NCBI GenBank assembly: GCA_900757185.1
Contig: CAAEMX010000060.1
Location: forward strand, 62,001 to 126,000
Source of the DNA: an uncultured Collinsella sp.
Lineage (GTDB): Bacteria; Actinomycetota; Coriobacteriia; Coriobacteriales; Coriobacteriaceae
Direction: 5' to 3'
Length of the DNA: 64,000 bases
The position numbers and the translations under genes are program-made. Below are positions 53,084-61,300 of the stretch, piece by piece (positions within the stretch are counted from its first letter, which is position 1; each line of letters opens with the position of its first letter). The notes under the pieces were generated by a model, which worked only from the letters and a program-made list of their open reading frames with translations, did not search any database and had not been told where the DNA came from.

Positions 53084-54001
53084 ATGGACCTGCCTATCAG
53101 CTTGGAAGACATCACGTATGCCGAGAACTATCTGGCGCAGGGCGACCTGGCTACGGCGACGCCGCTGCTTGAGCGTCTGGTGGAGCTCGCCGAGGAGTAT
53201 ATCGACGCTGAGTGCAAGACGGAGGAGAAGCGCCAGTACTTTAGCTTCGACAGCAAGTTTGAGCGCCTGGCCTATCGCCGTGTGGAGAAGGATCCGCGCG
53301 AGCTGGTGCAGGTCGAGGTTCCCTTTGACCGCCTGTACTCCGACATGGCGTTTGCCTACATTCGCCAGCAGGATTATGTGAGTGCTCGGAATGCCCTGAT
53401 GCAGGCCGTGCGTTGGGATCCCATGAACTGCAACTATCGCTTGGACTTGGCCGAGCTGTTCCGCGCGCTCGAGGACAAGCAGGAGTGGGCATCGCTCTCG
53501 TTCTCGGTGCTGGAGCGCGCGAGCGACGGTAAGTGCGCCGCACGCGCCTACACCAACTTGGGTCAGTACTTCTTGGAGCCCGAGACCGAGAACATTTCGG
53601 CTGCCGTGGGCTGCGCGCGTCTGGCGCTGCGCCTGGCACCCAATGATGCGCATACGACGCGCCTGCTCAACAAGATCCATACCACCTATCCGGATGCTGC
53701 GGACGAGAGTGACGACCATGTGATGGGTGAGCTCGCCCTGCAGGGCGTGCCGACCTCGCCTTCGGCCGAGATCGCCATCTGCCTGATCATGTGCGCGACC
53801 GATGCTGCAAGCGACGGCGACAAGCAGGAGGCTACGCGTCTGACGGTCCGTGCCCGCGACCTGGTGGGCGAGGAGGCATGCGCGGCGATTATCAAGCTGG
53901 TGCGCGAGAGCGATGCCGAGCTTAATGCCGAGCGCAGGGCAAAGCGCGAGGCTGCGGGCTCAAACGCCAATGGCGCCAAGGAGGCCGGCGATGCCCAGTA
54001 A
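53084..54001 (+). CDS. Tetratricopeptide-repeat protein
   Basis: This 305-residue protein is mostly helical, with TPR-like pairs such as ENYLAQGDLATATPLLERLV (about 13-32) and SDMAFAYIRQQDYVSARNAL then MQAVRWDPMNCNYRLDLAEL (about 85-125). There is no signal peptide or membrane helix. The C-terminus is charged (ERRAKREAAGSNANGAK). TPR proteins hold other proteins together; the partner is unknown. It overlaps smpB by 11 bases and supplies its Shine-Dalgarno, so the two are linked. A GAGGAGTTGTC precedes the ATG. Confidence 0.8.
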   Translation: MDLPISLEDITYAENYLAQGDLATATPLLERLVELAEEYIDAECKTEEKRQYFSFDSKFERLAYRRVEKDPRELVQVEVPFDRLYSDMAFAYIRQQDYVSARNALMQAVRWDPMNCNYRLDLAELFRALEDKQEWASLSFSVLERASDGKCAARAYTNLGQYFLEPETENISAAVGCARLALRLAPNDAHTTRLLNKIHTTYPDAADESDDHVMGELALQGVPTSPSAEIAICLIMCATDAASDGDKQEATRLTVRARDLVGEEACAAIIKLVRESDAELNAERRAKREAAGSNANGAKEAGDAQ

Positions 54002-54461
54002 GCGCGAGCGCAAGCTCATTTCCAAGAATCGCTCGGCACATCACGAGTACTTTATCGATGAGACGTTTGAGTGCGGTATTGAGCTGAGCGGTACCGAGGT
54101 CAAGTCGATTCGCGAGCGCGCGTGCCAGATTACCGATACCTTTGCACTGATTCGTGGCGGGGAGTGCTGGCTCGTCGGCCTGCATATCCACCCTTATAGC
54201 CATGGTGGCGTGTGGAATCGCGATCCCGACCGTCGGCGCCGTCTGCTGCTGCACCGCAAGGAGATCGACTTTCTTGACGGCAAACTTCGCAACCGTGGTT
54301 ATGCGCTGGTTCCGTTGGAGCTCTACTTTAATACCGACGGTCGCGTAAAACTGCTGCTGGGCCTGGGTCGCGGCAAGAAGCTCTACGACAAGCGCGAGGA
54401 CATGGCCAAGCGTGATGTCCAACGCGAGATCGACCGCGCCCTCAAGGAACGCAACCGCTGA
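53991..54461 (+). CDS. smpB: SsrA-binding protein SmpB
   Basis: This 156-residue protein binds tmRNA and brings it to stalled ribosomes. It reads KLISKNRSAHHEYFIDETFE, GIELSGTEVKSIRERACQIT, and AGGAGG-type spacing places ATG 53991 within the end of the TPR gene. YDKREDMAKRDVQREIDRAL is the conserved C-terminal helix that enters the decoding site. The tmRNA gene itself is not in this window. The stop is TGA, one of the few here. Confidence 0.96.
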   Translation: MPSKRERKLISKNRSAHHEYFIDETFECGIELSGTEVKSIRERACQITDTFALIRGGECWLVGLHIHPYSHGGVWNRDPDRRRRLLLHRKEIDFLDGKLRNRGYALVPLELYFNTDGRVKLLLGLGRGKKLYDKREDMAKRDVQREIDRALKERNR

Positions 54462-54473
54462 CCGTCCTTCATA

Positions 54474-54540
54474 AGTTGCGGTGGAATACGGACTGTTTTG
54501 CCTGTTTGAGGGGCTATTCAGTCCTTATTTCACCGCAACT
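54474..54540. repeat. 67-bp palindromic repeat, copy 2
   Basis: AGTTGCGGTGGAATACGGAC and GTCCTTATTTCACCGCAACT form the ends. Same length as the copy at 1142-1208, with a divergent middle. It begins 12 bases after the smpB stop. Confidence 0.85.
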
Positions 54541-54669
54541 GCGGGCGTCTCATCTTGCTTATACTGTTTTGACACATATGTCTCAAAGGTGGTGTCCGTT
54601 GTGGGCGCCGCCTTTTTTGTGGGTACATACATCCATGAGGTTCCAACCCGGGTTAGGGGAGTGATTGTT

Positions 54670-55173
54670 ATGGACAAAACTGCGTTCTTTACCATGCCGA
54701 GCGGTCTGTACGTGGTGAGCGCCGCGGCAGACGGGCTGCGCGCCGGCTGCGTCATCAACACTGCGGTGCAGGTGACGTCCATGCCGCCGCGCATTTCGGT
54801 TGCCGTGAACAAGGACAACGTCACCTCGGGCGTCATCGCTTCGGCCAAAGCGTTCGCGCTGACCGTGATCGATCAGACCGCCGATATGCTCTACATCGGT
54901 AACTTTGGGTTCCGCACCAGCAGCGATTATGACAAGTTTGCCAAATACGAGACCCGCGAGACGGCTCTGGGCATGCCCTATGTGCCCGAGCACGCGGCGG
55001 CCCTGTTTAGCTGCCATTTGATCGACACTGTGGATGTTGGCACGCATCTACTGTTTATCGGCGAGGTCGAGGATGCCGAGCGCTTGAGTGACGAGACGCC
55101 GCTCACCTACGATTACTACCATAAGGTCCTGAAGGGCAAGACGCCTCCGAAGGCGTCCTCGTATCAAGGCTAG
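54670..55173 (+). CDS. Flavin reductase-like FMN-binding protein
   Basis: This 167-residue protein is a flavin reductase-like split barrel: MPSGLYVVSAAADGLRAGCV, INTAVQVTSMPPRISVAVNK, and IGNFGFRTSSDYDKFAKYET. Related modules form the N-terminal part of high-molecular-weight rubredoxin in anaerobes, which carries electrons to flavodiiron oxygen or NO reductases. A separate rubredoxin gene follows within 90 bases, so the two may do the same job as separate proteins. ATG 54670 follows GGGGAG; 63 in-frame upstream residues include the repeat and are excluded. Confidence 0.88.
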   Translation: MDKTAFFTMPSGLYVVSAAADGLRAGCVINTAVQVTSMPPRISVAVNKDNVTSGVIASAKAFALTVIDQTADMLYIGNFGFRTSSDYDKFAKYETRETALGMPYVPEHAAALFSCHLIDTVDVGTHLLFIGEVEDAERLSDETPLTYDYYHKVLKGKTPPKASSYQG

Positions 55174-55190
55174 AAATGTTTTAAAAGTAC

Positions 55191-55218
55191 TTGCATTATA
55201 TTATTGAGAATCTATACT
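55191..55218 (+). promoter_or_regulatory. Promoter of the rubredoxin gene
   Basis: TTGCAT (55191-55196), 16 bases, TATACT (55213-55218). The spacer and flanks are AT-rich (TTATATTATTGAGAAT), loosely like a Fur/PerR-type box, which would suit an oxygen-stress gene. Confidence 0.65.
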
Positions 55219-55262
55219 GATAAATGAAGTACATCACCAGTCGCGTTTGAGAGGAGAACATC

Positions 55263-55406
55263 ATGGCTGAGGAGAAGAAGACGTATAAGTTCGTGTGCGT
55301 CGTTTGCGGTTACGAGGTTGAGGTCGATACGCCCGAGCTGCCCGAGGATTATGTGTGCCCGGTGTGCGGCGTCGGTCCCGATCAGTTTGAGCTCGTCGAG
55401 GAGTAG
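55263..55406 (+). CDS. Rubredoxin
   Basis: This 47-residue protein is a small iron-sulfur electron carrier. It reads MAEEKKTYKFVCVVCGYEVE and DYVCPVCGVGPDQFELVEE: two C-x-x-C pairs that hold one iron. It is slightly shorter than the common 52-54 residues. GAGAGGAG precedes the ATG. It has its own promoter but directly follows the flavin reductase gene, its likely redox partner. Confidence 0.93.
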   Translation: MAEEKKTYKFVCVVCGYEVEVDTPELPEDYVCPVCGVGPDQFELVEE

Positions 55407-55445
55407 CTCGCAGACACACGGCGAAAGCCGAACATAGCTCTGTCC

Positions 55446-55481
55446 AAGGGCCTCGGTCGAATTCTCGGCCGGGGCCCTTTT
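55446..55481 (+). terminator. Terminator after the rubredoxin gene
   Basis: AAGGGCC and GGCCCTT form the outer stem, with inner CGG/CCG pairs, followed by TT after the arm. Confidence 0.8.
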
Positions 55482-55549
55482 CCTCCGCCCCCAAGGGATC
55501 ACGGTTGCTGTTGGCCGATCCTGTCTGTTGTGAGTCCGGCCGACCTTTT

Positions 55550-55686
55550 GTCTTAACCTGCCACATCTAACGGTGGAAATTGGGCCCACTTGTTACATAT
55601 CGAGACAAACCAAAACCGTCCGGCAGAAGATCTCAATCTGTAACATCTAGACATCGAAAGCGGGTCTAGATGTTACAGATCGAGAC
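55550..55686. repeat. Palindrome array, two 57-bp units at 80-bp period
   Basis: Unit 1 (55550-55606) is degenerate: GTCTTAACCTGCCACA...TGTTACATATCGAGAC. Unit 2 (55630-55686) has nearly perfect 23-bp arms around ATCGAAAGCGG. The units are separated by exactly 23 bases. They match the three-unit array at 57958-58174. Confidence 0.88.
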
Positions 55687-55713
55687 GTTTGCCTGAGTAG
55701 GTGCCCCGCCCCA

Positions 55714-56970
55714 TTACATCCCTGTCAACAACACGACATCGAGAATCGTCACGATGGCACCGATCCCTACGAGCAGCGCGTTGAGTGGACGCGAATTGGC
55801 GTATTTGCCCATGACGCGGGGTGAACTGGTGAGCCGTATGAGCACAAAGACCGTAATCGGTAGCTGAAGCGACAGCAGTGCCTGACTCCAGATGAGACCT
55901 TCAAAAGGATTTGGGACGACCAGGCACGCCGTCACTGCGCCGACGAAACAGGCCGCCACCCCGATCGAGGAATGTCGGTCGTGGATATCGTATTCCTCGT
56001 CGAACATGCCCGCAGTGATGGTCCCCGCCGCCATGCCCGCTGTCACGCTGCTCGATAGTCCCGCGAACAGCAGCGCTACCGCAAAGATGGTCGAGCTCGC
56101 CGGGCCCAGAATGGGGGAGAGCGTGGCCGCTGCGACGGCGAGGTCGTCTACGACCATGCCGTGCGCAAAGAAGGTCGTTGCGGCCAGGATGACCATGGCC
56201 GAGTTGATTGCCCAGCCCACGCCCATCGAAAAGAGCGTGTCGAAGAGCTCGTAGCGCAGACGCTCTTCGATAACCTGCTCGCCTTGGCCTTCGAAGTGCA
56301 TGGATTGGATGACCTCGGAGTGCAGAAAAAGGTTGTGTGGCATAACGACCGCACCCAGGACACTCACGATAATCGCGGCAGAGCCAGTGGGCATACTGGG
56401 CGTGATCCAGCTTGCGGCGGCTTGCGGCCAGTCGACCTTGACTAGTGCAAGCTCGGCCAAAAACGAGAGTCCTACCACGCCTACGAAGGCGATGATCCAG
56501 CGTTCGGCTCGCTTGTAGGAGTTCGTCATGAGCATCGCCATCGATACTGCCGCCACGATGACGCAGCCCGCACGCACGGGCAGCCCAAAGAGCATTTGAA
56601 GGGCAATCGCGCCGCCCAGGACTTCGGCCATGGCGGTGGCGATGGTCGCGAGATAGGCGCTGCCGAGCACCGCGCGTCCCACGATGCGGGGGAGAAAGCG
56701 GGTCGTGGCCTCGGCAAGGCAGGCGCCCGTGGCGATGCCCAAGTGCGCCGCGTTGTGCTGCAGCACGATGAGCATAATCGTGGACAGCGTGACGATCCAC
56801 AGCAGCGCGTAGCCAAACTGCGAGCCCGCGGCCATATTGGAGGCCCAGTTGCCCGGGTCGATAAAGCCGACGGTCACGAGCAGCCCGGGGCCGATATGCC
56901 GCGCAATGTCTAGGCCTCCGTGACCGCCGGTGCGCCGGGAACCAAAGTGTTGTTTGAGATGGTTGAGCAT
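55714..56970 (-). CDS. mntH: Nramp-family manganese/divalent metal transporter
   Basis: This 418-residue protein has about 11 membrane helices. The metal-binding sequences are present: DPGN in GFIDPGNWASNMAAGSQFGY (helix 1, about 37-56) and MPHNLFLHSEV (helix 6). The methionine of AVVMPHN fits a true Mn/Fe transporter and not the Mg or Al branches. It imports Mn2+ or Fe2+ with protons. AGGAGCGCACC precedes the ATG. It is flanked on both sides of the mntH-gpmA pair by the 57-bp palindrome arrays. Confidence 0.94.
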   Translation of the reverse strand: MLNHLKQHFGSRRTGGHGGLDIARHIGPGLLVTVGFIDPGNWASNMAAGSQFGYALLWIVTLSTIMLIVLQHNAAHLGIATGACLAEATTRFLPRIVGRAVLGSAYLATIATAMAEVLGGAIALQMLFGLPVRAGCVIVAAVSMAMLMTNSYKRAERWIIAFVGVVGLSFLAELALVKVDWPQAAASWITPSMPTGSAAIIVSVLGAVVMPHNLFLHSEVIQSMHFEGQGEQVIEERLRYELFDTLFSMGVGWAINSAMVILAATTFFAHGMVVDDLAVAAATLSPILGPASSTIFAVALLFAGLSSSVTAGMAAGTITAGMFDEEYDIHDRHSSIGVAACFVGAVTACLVVPNPFEGLIWSQALLSLQLPITVFVLIRLTSSPRVMGKYANSRPLNALLVGIGAIVTILDVVLLTGM

Positions 56971-57045
56971 GGTGCGCTCCTGTGTATGGGCGGCGTGACG
57001 TCACATCTGGGCCGTGCGGCGCCACGCGTCGGTTTTGGGTTGGGG

Positions 57046-57819
57046 CTACTTGTGTGCTTTGCCCTGATTGGCCACGGCGTCGATCTTGGCGGCGATGGTC
57101 GCCGGGTCGCCGATGTAGCGCTTGTCGAGGACATTGAAATCGGTATCGAAGGTGTAGACGAGCGGCACGCCGGTGGGGATGTTGACCTTGAGGATCTCCT
57201 CGGGCGTGAGGTGTTCGAGCTTCATGACGAGTGAGCGCAGGGAGTTGCCGTGTGCGGCGATGAGTACGCGCTTGCCGGCGAGCATCTGGGGGCGAATCTC
57301 GTCTTCGAAATAGGGCCAGGCGCGGGCGATCGTGTCCTTGAGGCATTCGGTATAGGGCAGCTGATCAGGCGCGACATCACGGTATTGCTCCTGGGTGTGG
57401 GGATCGCGCGCGTCGTTCGGCTCGAGTGCCGGCGGGCAGATATCGAAGGAGCGGCGCCAGATGAGCACCTGCTCGTCGCCGTGCTCCGCCGCGGCATCGG
57501 CCTTGTTGAGACCCTGCAACGCTCCGTAGTGGCGCTCGTTGAGCTTCCAGGATTTGATGACGGGCAGCCACTCGCGATCCATTTGGCCGAGCACGATGTT
57601 GAGGGTGTGGATTGCGCGCTTGAGGCGCGAAGTGTAGCAGACGTCAAAGTCGAAACCGGCTTCTTTGAGGGCTCGACCGCCTGCTGCGGCTTCTTCGCGG
57701 CCCGTGTCGGTGAGCTCAACATCGGTCCAGCCGGTGAACAGGTTGAGCTTGTTCCACTCGGACTCTCCGTGACGGATAAGGACGAGTTGCATCGTCTGCT
57801 GGTCTGCTTGGTGCGCCAT
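57046..57819 (-). CDS. gpmA: 2,3-bisphosphoglycerate-dependent phosphoglycerate mutase
   Basis: This 257-residue enzyme interconverts 3- and 2-phosphoglycerate in glycolysis. The phosphohistidine lies in LVLIRHGESEWNKLNLFTGW (about 12-31). The second histidine is in RVLIAAHGNSLRSLV, and YGALQGLNKADAA is typical. The ATG at 57819 follows AAGGAGG and gives a nine-residue leader before MQLVLIRHG. It lies upstream of mntH on the same strand, 75 bases apart. Confidence 0.95.
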   Translation of the reverse strand: MAHQADQQTMQLVLIRHGESEWNKLNLFTGWTDVELTDTGREEAAAGGRALKEAGFDFDVCYTSRLKRAIHTLNIVLGQMDREWLPVIKSWKLNERHYGALQGLNKADAAAEHGDEQVLIWRRSFDICPPALEPNDARDPHTQEQYRDVAPDQLPYTECLKDTIARAWPYFEDEIRPQMLAGKRVLIAAHGNSLRSLVMKLEHLTPEEILKVNIPTGVPLVYTFDTDFNVLDKRYIGDPATIAAKIDAVANQGKAHK

Positions 57820-58358
57820 AGGGGCCTCCTTGATCTGGCACGGTGTGCGTGCCGTTTGCTTGACGCCGCAAAGGATACCCGTTTTAACCTTAAAAGTTAA
57901 CCAAGACTAACAAAATTGTTGTATTTGAATGGGATGGTGAAAGGGGGCTGCCGAAATGTCTCGATCTGTAACAACTAGGGATGGAAATTGGGCCTAGGTG
58001 TTACAGATCGAGACAGGAAGAAATGGTCCTATGGAAAATCTCGATCTGTAACAGTTAGCTGCAAAAACCGGCCCTTCATGTTACAGATTGAGACATTTGG
58101 AACCGTCTCTCGAAAACATCTCAATCTGTAACAGTTAGTCGTCGAAATTGGGTCTTACTGTTACAGATTGAGATGTTTGAAGAGGTGAGTTTGCAGGCCG
58201 AACTTGGGGCCTATGTTGTCGCCCTTGAGGTCGGCGGTGTCCACTCGTAAGGTGTGCGTTACGCGATTGTTTCGAAACGGGCGGGAAACACAGCGGGCCG
58301 GCGATGCTCCTAGTATGCCTAGTCAACTGACTGTCTAAATATCTAGGGGAGGATCGCG
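57820..58358. other. Divergent gap between gpmA and gltB
   Basis: This 539-base gap holds the gpmA upstream region, the three-unit palindrome array (57958-58174) and the gltB leader. TAGTAT near 58310 may be the gltB -10, without a clear -35. No gene is evident. Confidence 0.6.
57958..58174. repeat. Palindrome array, three 57-bp units at 80-bp period
   Basis: Units lie at 57958-58014, 58038-58094 and 58118-58174, separated by 23 bases each time. Each has arms like TCTCGATCTGTAACA and TGTTACAGATCGAGA around a centre with GAAATTGGG or a variant. Spacers differ, though AACCGTC-like bits recur. Confidence 0.93.
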
Positions 58359-61300
58359 ATGCAGGCAGATTCCGCTCAGCAGCAGGGCCTTTATCGCCCC
58401 GAATTCGACCACGATGCATGCGGCATCGGCGCGCTTGCCGATATCAACGGCGAGCGCCATCACCAGATTCTGGATGACGCGCTGTCCATTTTGGTTAACT
58501 TGGAGCACCGCGGTGGCACGGGCCTCGAGAAGAACACCGGCGACGGCGCTGGCATCCTGTTCCAGGTCCCGCATCACTTTTTTCGTAAAGAGGCTCAAAA
58601 GTGCGGCCAGATTCTGCCGGCAGAGGGCGACTATGGCGTGGCCATGCTGTTCTTTCCGCAGGACGATAAGGGCGTAGAGGATGCCCGTCGCGTGTTTGAG
58701 GAAGGCTGCGCCGAGGCCGGCGTGCCGCTGCTCTTTTGGCGCGAGGTGCCGGTCGATCCGCACAATCTGGGCGAGACGGCCCGCGCCTGTATGCCTACTA
58801 TCCTGCAGGCATTCCTGGGCCGTCCGGACGACACGCCCGCCGGCGATGCCTTTGAGCGTCGCCTGTACGTGTGCCGCCGCACCATCGAGAAGAAGGCCGA
58901 CGCTGAGTTCGCTCTGCGCGACAAGATCTTCTACGTGTGCTCCATGAGCTCGCGCACTATCGTGTACAAGGGCATGCTCGTCGCCACACAGATGCGCCGC
59001 TTCTTCATCGACCTCAACGACGCCGCCGTCAAAACGGCCGTGGCGCTCGTCCACTCGCGCTACTCCACCAACACCACGCCCAGCTGGGAGCGTGCGCACC
59101 CCAACCGCTTTATCATCCATAACGGCGAGATCAACACCCTCAAGGGCAACGTCAACTGGATTCGCGCCCGCGAACCCAACCTGTACAGCCCCGTGCTGCA
59201 GCACGATCTTGAGCGCGTGATGCCCATCATCAACCGCGAGGGTTCCGACTCCGCGATTCTGGACAACGTGCTCGAATTCTTGGTCATGAACGGTCGCCCG
59301 CTCACGCGTGCCGCGTCCATGCTGCTGCCCGAGCCGTGGGACCACAACGACAGCCTGAGTGAGGAGCGCCGCGCCTACGACGCTTACCAGTCCATGCTCA
59401 TGGAGCCGTGGGATGGCCCGGCCGCCATCGCCTTTACCGACGGCCGTACCTTGGGTGCCGCCCTCGACCGTAACGGCCTGCGTCCCGCCCGCTACTATGT
59501 GACGCGCGACGGTCGTTTTATGCTGGCAAGCGAGGTAGGCACCATCGAGGTGAGCCCCGAGAACATCCTGACGAGCGGCTGCCTGGGACCAGGCCAGATG
59601 CTCGAGGTCGACTTTGCCCGCGGTCGCGTCATCTACAACGATGAGCTGCGCGCCCGTTACGCTAAGGAAAAGCCCTACCGTGATTGGATTGCCGAGGAGA
59701 CGCTGACCGTCGACGCGCTCGATAGGCCTGCCGCGGCAACGCCCGCCGAGGACGCCGAGGTGCCCGCCGCCGTGCGTATGGCCAAGCTCGGCTACCACTG
59801 GGATGACGTCGACGAGGTCGTGCGTCCCATGGCCCAGCAGGGCAAGGCACCGCTCGCCTCGATGGGCATCGATGCGCCGCTGGCCTGCCTGTCCAAGAAG
59901 ACGCGCTCGTTCTTTGACTACTTCTATCAGCTGTTCGCCCAGGTCACGAACCCGCCGATCGACGCCCTGCGCGAGCATATGGTCACCTCGACCACGCTCT
60001 ACCTGGGCAATCACGGTAACCTGCTCGAGGACTCCCGTACGGCCTGCCAGCTGGTTCGCTTGGAGCGACCGCTGCTGAGCAAGGAGGAGTTTGACCGCAT
60101 TTGCGCCATCGACCGCGTGGGCTTTAAGACCCGCCGTTTCCGTGCCGTGTACCGCCGCAATGCCGGCGAGGGCGCGCTGCAGGCTGCGCTCAAGCAGCTT
60201 GCAGAGGACGTTGAGGCTGCGGTGCGCGATGGCGTGAACATCGTGGTGCTGAGCGATCGCGCCGCTGCGGGCGAGGTCCCCGTGCCGTCGCTGCTCGCCG
60301 TGGGTTGCGTGCACAACCATCTGATCCGTGCCGGCGTGCGCACCTTTGCCGATATCGTGGTGGAGTGCGGCGACGCCGTGTCCCCGCACGACTTTGCGGC
60401 GCTGGTGGGCTACTCCGCGAGCGGCATCTATCCGTATAACGCGCATGCGTGCATCCGCGATCTGGCGGCACACGGCGACCTGGACGTGACGGCCGAGCAG
60501 GGCATCGCCAACTACAATAAGGCTGCGACCGCCGGCATTGTCTCCATCATGTCCAAGATGGGCATCTCCACGGTGCAGAGCTACCATTCGGCGCAGATCT
60601 TCGAGGCCGTGGGCTTTACGCCGGAGTTCGTCAACGCGTACTTCGCCGGCACGGTGAGCCGTGTGGGCGGTATGGGTGTCGAGGACGTTGAGCGCGAGCA
60701 AAACGAGCGCTACGACGCCGCACTCGCCATCCTTAAGAGCCCGGCTCCCGATCAGCTGCCCACACTGGGCCTGACAAAGTGGCGCCCGCTCGGCGGCGAG
60801 GATCACCTCATCGATCCGCAGACTGTCTACTTGCTGCAGACCGCCTGCCGTGAGGACAGCTACGACACCTTTAAGGAGTACAGCGCCCGCCTGCACCGCA
60901 CCGGCCGTGCCGTGCGCCTGCGCGACCTGCTGGACTTTGATGCCAGCGGCCGCACTCCGGTGGCACTCGACGAGGTGGAGCCTGCACTCAACATCGTCCG
61001 CCGCTTTAACACCGGTGCCATGTCGTACGGCTCCATCAGCAAAGAGGCACACGAGTGCATGGCCATCGCCATGAACCGCCTACACGGCCGTTCCAACTCG
61101 GGCGAGGGCGGCGAGGACCCGCGTCGCGAGACCCCGCTGGCCAACGGCGACTCCAAGAACTCCGCGATCAAGCAGGTGGCAAGCGCGCGCTTTGGCGTGA
61201 CGAGCCGCTACCTTTGCAGCGCCTTCGAGATTCAGATTAAGATGGCCCAGGGCGCCAAGCCCGGCGAGGGTGGCCACCTGCCCGGCAAGAAGGTCTACCC

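Larger units (their letters stand above)
55407..55713. other. Convergent gap between rubredoxin and mntH
   Basis: This 307-base gap holds the rubredoxin terminator (55446-55481) and two units of a 57-bp palindrome repeat (55550-55686). I see no gene. Confidence 0.65.

Noticed and set aside
54462..54669. tmRNA gene next to smpB
   Set aside because: The gap holds the 67-bp repeat and a short AT-rich stretch; no tRNA-like ends or tag-coding frame are seen.
57958..58174. CRISPR array
   Set aside because: Repeats are palindromic pairs in alternating direction, the so-called spacers are only 23 bp and partly alike, there are few units, and no cas genes are near.
58335..61052. Long antisense open frame of about 900 codons opposite gltB
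   Set aside because: It mirrors GC-rich codon bias of gltB, has no ribosome site and shows no protein motif. Similar long antisense frames opposite secA, secY, rplF and rpoA were dropped for the same reason.
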